The position numbers were made by a program, and so were the translations under genes. 36,349 nt of DNA, from NCBI GenBank assembly GCA_045648165.1, contig JAZRNL010000053.1:1-36349 (forward strand), written 5' to 3'. The notes beneath the pieces are model-generated. The model was not told the DNA's origin, did not search any database, and worked only from the letters and a program-made list of their open reading frames with translations. Source of the stretch: RGIG9115 sp045648165 (GTDB lineage: Bacteria > Bacillota > Clostridia > UBA1381). Positions within the stretch are counted from its first letter, which is position 1, and each line of letters opens with the position of its first letter. Positions 33,711 to 36,349 of the stretch are shown here, piece after piece.

Positions 33711-34223
33711 ATGATAGTAGATCTTTCAGGTGTACTAAAAGAAACGGGTAATAAAATTGAACTGAACGGAAGTTTGGATTTAGACGATGTACGTTATTTA
33801 GGTGAAGATTTTCATTTTATCACTTCTCCCGCAATAGAGGGTGTTGTGTTCAATAATGGGAAGTCTCTTGTTCTTACTGCAACTGTGCATTTGTGCCTTG
33901 GTGTAAAATGTGCAAGATGTATGAAGGATATCACTGAAAATATCAGCTTTGACCTTGAAGAAGCACTTATCCGTCAGGAGGATAATACCGATCACGATGG
34001 TGATGCGGTTGTGTTTGAGGGAAATGAGATTGATATAACCGAAATTGTTCAGACAGGATTTTTTATGAATGTTCCCGGAAAATTTCTTTGCAGTGAAGAC
34101 TGTAAGGGCCTATGTCCTGAGTGCGGTCATAACCTTAATGACGGCGAATGTGGCTGCGATAAGGGTGTTATTGATCCCAGATGGGAAGCACTTAAGAAGA
34201 TTATGGACAGCGATGAAGACTGA
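33711..34223 (+). CDS. DUF177 (YceD) family protein
   Basis: This protein has 170 residues from the ATG at 33711 with AGGAGA (33695-33700); the TTG at 33705 lies too close to that SD. The Cys-x2-Cys pair 'CLGVKCARCMKDI' and the later 'CKGLCPECGHNLNDGECGC' segment are typical of DUF177/YceD proteins, which are encoded next to rpmF in many bacteria. The bacterial YceD proteins have been linked to 23S rRNA metabolism, and plant relatives act in plastid 23S rRNA maturation. The rpmF gene follows by 27 bases. Confidence 0.92.
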   Translation: MIVDLSGVLKETGNKIELNGSLDLDDVRYLGEDFHFITSPAIEGVVFNNGKSLVLTATVHLCLGVKCARCMKDITENISFDLEEALIRQEDNTDHDGDAVVFEGNEIDITEIVQTGFFMNVPGKFLCSEDCKGLCPECGHNLNDGECGCDKGVIDPRWEALKKIMDSDED

Positions 34224-34250
34224 CCTTTAAACATTTAGGAGGTGTAGTAA

Positions 34251-34439
34251 ATGGCTGTACCTAAGGGTAAAGTTTCAAAAGCAAGACGTGATAAGAGACG
34301 CGCTAACTGGAAGCTTGAAGTTCCCGGAATGGTTGAGTGTCCTAAGTGTCACGAATTCAAAATGCCTCACAGAGTATGTAAGGCTTGCGGCTACTACAAC
34401 GGTAAGGAAGTTATCAAGGTAGACGAAGCTGCAAATTAA
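34251..34439 (+). CDS. rpmF: 50S ribosomal protein L32, zinc-ribbon form
   Basis: This 62-residue protein has the N-terminus MAVPKGKVSKARRDKRRANW, standard for L32. CPKC and CKAC, separated by ten residues (CPKCHEFKMPHRVCKAC), form a zinc ribbon, so this is the zinc-binding version. SD AGGAGGTG lies at good spacing. It ends the rplJ-rplL-DUF177-rpmF unit. Confidence 0.98.
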   Translation: MAVPKGKVSKARRDKRRANWKLEVPGMVECPKCHEFKMPHRVCKACGYYNGKEVIKVDEAAN

Positions 34440-34447
34440 TTTGAAAT

Positions 34448-34482
34448 AAGAGGTTGTGAACTGATGTTTCACAACCTCTTTT
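34448..34482 (+). terminator. Rho-independent terminator after rpmF
   Basis: A 13-bp perfect stem (34448-34460 with 34468-34480) and a 7-base loop, ending in TTTT. Lies directly after the stop. Confidence 0.93.
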
Positions 34483-34656
34483 GCGTTATGACGGGCATAT
34501 CAATGAAATGTGGTGCAAGTCCACCGATGTAAAGTTTATTTAAGGAACTTGGTTAGAGTAAAAAGCTTTAAGCTGTGTTTGTTTGATTTTACGTGCTGAT
34601 TTTGCACATCAACAAATTATAACTGTATATTGTGTTTTGCGTATCTGTCAAATAAT
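34483..34656. other. Non-coding gap with a GGTGCAAGTCC hairpin
   Basis: No credible ORF. TGGTGCAAGTCCACC (34511-34525) forms a small hairpin whose loop sequence is seen in cobalamin riboswitches and in domain I of some bacterial group II introns; neither the B12 box nor a domain V was found. A second hairpin, GTGC...GCAC, lies at 34593-34607. It may be the remnant of a mobile intron or an unrecognised RNA. Confidence 0.4.
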
Positions 34657-34696
34657 AAAGTGTATCATACAGGATTGACTGTGTGATACACTTTTT
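34657..34696. terminator. Strong hairpin usable as terminator in both directions
   Basis: A 16-bp stem (34657-34672 with 34679-34694, one G-T pair) has a T-run after it on the plus strand and a T-rich stretch after it on the minus strand. It sits just past the stop of the minus-strand CuAO_N relic, and was probably that gene's terminator. Confidence 0.85.
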
Positions 34697-34699
34697 GGT

Positions 34700-34801
34700 T
34701 TAACAAAGTATTATATCCGACATTATCATAACCGAACGTGTTTCTTCGTCCCAGGAAACTGCAATTCCGAAGGCTTTAATAGTTGCTCTAAAATTTAACA
34801 T
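34700..34801 (-). pseudogene. Decayed 3' end of a CuAO_N stalk-domain gene
   Basis: The minus strand encodes 33 residues ending in a stop at 34700-34702, including 'FRATIKAFGIAVSWDEETRSVMI'. This matches the closing segment of CuAO_N-like domains, for example '(V)PLRAIFEALGASVEWNSETRTV' in the GH26-like protein of this window. The frame is closed by a stop at 34820-34822 and nothing similar precedes it. The rest of the gene has been lost, leaving its 3' end and terminator. The agrA-like promoter now begins 43 bases beyond it. Confidence 0.75.
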
Positions 34802-34843
34802 TTGTATATGCGTATTCTTTTAATAGTGTTTTATAGTATTATA

Positions 34844-34872
34844 TTGACATAAATGTTAAACTTTGATATAAT
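34844..34872 (+). promoter_or_regulatory. Consensus promoter of the agrA-like gene
   Basis: Perfect TTGACA (34844-34849), a 17-base spacer and perfect TATAAT (34867-34872). An AAATGTTAAACTTT arm in and just after the spacer start (34851-34864) is inversely repeated at 34790-34803 with one mismatch. Confidence 0.88.
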
Positions 34873-34923
34873 ATGAAAACTCTAATTATTTAAAAATATT
34901 TACAAAAGTGAGATGACAGAATT

Positions 34924-35640
34924 GTGAAATTGAACATAGCGGTTTGTGATGATAATGGTATTGCTTTAAATGATGAATATAATTTGATATGCTCTGTTTT
35001 AGATGAAAATAATATTGAGTATTCAGCTGAAAAATTTAACAATCCTATGACTTTGCTTCAATCAAAGGAACATTATAATATTGTTTTTCTTGATGTTGAA
35101 ATGAATAGTATTGATGGAATACAGACAGCAAATGAAGTAAGAAAAAAGAATAAGGAGTGCCTCATCTTTTTTGTAACTAATTATGAGAGGTATCTTGATG
35201 ATGCTTTTAATCAAAGAGCGTTCAGGTTTTGGACAAAGCCTTTAGATAGAAGAAAACTAACTTACGGATTAAAAAGTGCTATTGATGAAATAAATGCTAT
35301 GCATCACCGTATTAATATAAAAATAGACGGCATTAAAAATGATATATATTTGCATAATGTCGTATACATATATATGGAAAACAAACGTTTGCATATAATC
35401 ACCGTAAAGGGTGAGATAATTACTGACGATACATTAAAAAACATATATGATCAGATAAAAAACATTGATTATTTTATAGAAACCTGCAGAGGTTATTATG
35501 TTAATATGAATTATGTAAGGAACTATACCCGGGACAACATAGTATGCTCCTATAAGCAGGAGGTATATAATGTCTGTATATCAAGACGAAAATACAATAA
35601 TTTTCGTCAGGCGTGTATTAGTTGGATTGGAGGCAGATGA
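34924..35640 (+). CDS. AgrA-like LytTR response regulator
   Basis: This protein has 238 residues and a GTG start with a weak SD. The receiver domain (1-120) has Asp9/Asp10, phospho-acceptor Asp57 in VFLDVEM, Thr85 and Lys105 in FRFWTKP. The LytTR DNA-binding domain (about 130-235) contains 'VVYIYMENKRLHIITVKGE', FIETCRGYYVNMNYV and 'VCISRRKYNNFRQACISW'. This is the AgrA/ComE class that answers secreted peptide signals. The kinase gene starts at the last base of its stop codon. No peptide precursor or AgrB processing gene lies upstream, so those may follow beyond the window. Confidence 0.93.
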   Translation: MKLNIAVCDDNGIALNDEYNLICSVLDENNIEYSAEKFNNPMTLLQSKEHYNIVFLDVEMNSIDGIQTANEVRKKNKECLIFFVTNYERYLDDAFNQRAFRFWTKPLDRRKLTYGLKSAIDEINAMHHRINIKIDGIKNDIYLHNVVYIYMENKRLHIITVKGEIITDDTLKNIYDQIKNIDYFIETCRGYYVNMNYVRNYTRDNIVCSYKQEVYNVCISRRKYNNFRQACISWIGGR

Positions 35641-36349
35641 TGAGGATTGATTTCGGCCTTGTGTTAGGAGTAGTATTAGAATTTATATTTTTTATTTACC
35701 ATGCAGATACTTTGTTTTACAGAAAAAGAAATAAATACATATGTTATTTAATTATAGCTGTTAATTATTTTATACATTTAGTAATATGTGTATTTGGAAA
35801 TATAATTGTGAACACAATAGTGTTTACTGCTATTAATATATTGAGTTTTTTGCTGTGTTATCATATAAGTATCAAGAATGCGGTTTTACAAAGTGTGATA
35901 CTGGTTATATTGTGTGTCGTAGGAGAACTATTGATTATACTCGCCCCTTATTTTAAAATAGTTCCGACTAATACTGTAATGATGTCAGCAGAACAATCAA
36001 TGATTCTTACACTGGTAAGTAAATCATTTTATTTGATAGGAATAATTTTGGTTAACAAGATGTTTTGTAAGGATGATAAAAATTATGGAGTACCGTCAAT
36101 TGTTATGATTTCCGTCCCTGTTATAACAATTGTTATTTATATATTGATATTCACAGTTAACGTCACATCAAATTTATTGTTATTAGCTTGTATTTTGCTG
36201 ATTTTGATAAATGCAATTTTACTTTTGATAAACAAAAAAATGACGGATAAAGATTTGGAAATCACCAATCTTAAAAGTGAAACGATAAGGGATAATATGG
36301 TTTTGGATAAATATCTGCTTATAAAAGAAAAATATGATAAAATGAATAT
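35640..36349 (+). CDS. AgrC-like sensor histidine kinase, N-terminal part (3' partial)
   Basis: The frame is open from the ATG at 35640 to the window end (236 codons); the start overlaps the regulator's stop by one base (TGATG) with GGAGG at 35629-35633. An ATG at 35637 is also in frame. About six hydrophobic segments fill residues ~5-200. A charged helical linker follows (KKMTDKDLEITNLKSETIRD), as in AgrC just before the His-box. The histidine and ATPase domains are outside the window. The topology and gene order match agr-type peptide quorum-sensing kinases. Confidence 0.85.
   Translation, partial: MRIDFGLVLGVVLEFIFFIYHADTLFYRKRNKYICYLIIAVNYFIHLVICVFGNIIVNTIVFTAINILSFLLCYHISIKNAVLQSVILVILCVVGELLIILAPYFKIVPTNTVMMSAEQSMILTLVSKSFYLIGIILVNKMFCKDDKNYGVPSIVMISVPVITIVIYILIFTVNVTSNLLLLACILLILINAILLLINKKMTDKDLEITNLKSETIRDNMVLDKYLLIKEKYDKMN

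Noticed and set aside
34508..34530. Cobalamin riboswitch suggested by GGTGCAAGTCC
   Set aside because: The B12 box and the other conserved cobalamin-aptamer segments are missing, and no B12-related gene follows.

Overview
The window looks like chromosome from a low-GC, Gram-positive Clostridia-type bacterium, probably gut-associated. The grounds are AT-rich sequence, strong Shine-Dalgarno (SD) sites with frequent TTG and GTG starts, the SRP RNA-dnaX-ebfC-recR order, an S-layer homology (SLH) protein, several proteins with copper-amine-oxidase-like (CuAO_N) stalk domains, an MEP isoprenoid cluster and agr-type signalling genes. I cannot name the genus from sequence alone. Almost all genes lie on the plus strand; only the Rrf2 regulator, the YitT membrane protein and one decayed gene end lie on the minus strand.

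Layout. Positions 1-7584 form a small carbohydrate locus: a giant multidomain surface protein (start outside the window), a cytoplasmic TIM-barrel glycosidase-like protein and an AraC regulator. Positions 7692-10655 hold greA and two secreted wall enzymes, a DD-carboxypeptidase and an NlpC/P60-type hydrolase, which overlap by four bases. Positions 10686-15119 hold a galM gene destroyed by an internal deletion, an acyl-carrier-like protein without its serine, and dxs-tlyA-ispE. Positions 15207-18300 hold the SLH protein and an AI-2E-family transporter, converging on Rrf2 and YitT. Positions 19830-25442 hold a HAD phosphatase, a DUF1846 protein, a secreted GH26-like protein and an unrecognised pair of coiled-coil proteins. 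Positions 25450-28467 are the SRP RNA-dnaX-ebfC-recR block. Positions 28559-32153 hold an EamA transporter, a PglF/EpsC-type nucleotide-sugar dehydratase and radC. Positions 32357-34439 are rplJ-rplL-DUF177-rpmF with an L10 leader. The window ends with an AgrA-like regulator and the start of its AgrC-like kinase.

Eleven promoters can be read, all with a 17-base spacer, and most transcription units end in clear hairpin terminators. The most interesting items are the serine-less acyl-carrier protein, a possible -1 frameshift signal in dnaX, twin hairpin repeats after radC, a long acidic tail on ribosomal protein L10, the unknown coiled-coil pair, the edge of an agr-type system, and a decayed stalk-domain gene end at 34700-34801. 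No transposon, CRISPR array, tRNA or rRNA gene was seen.
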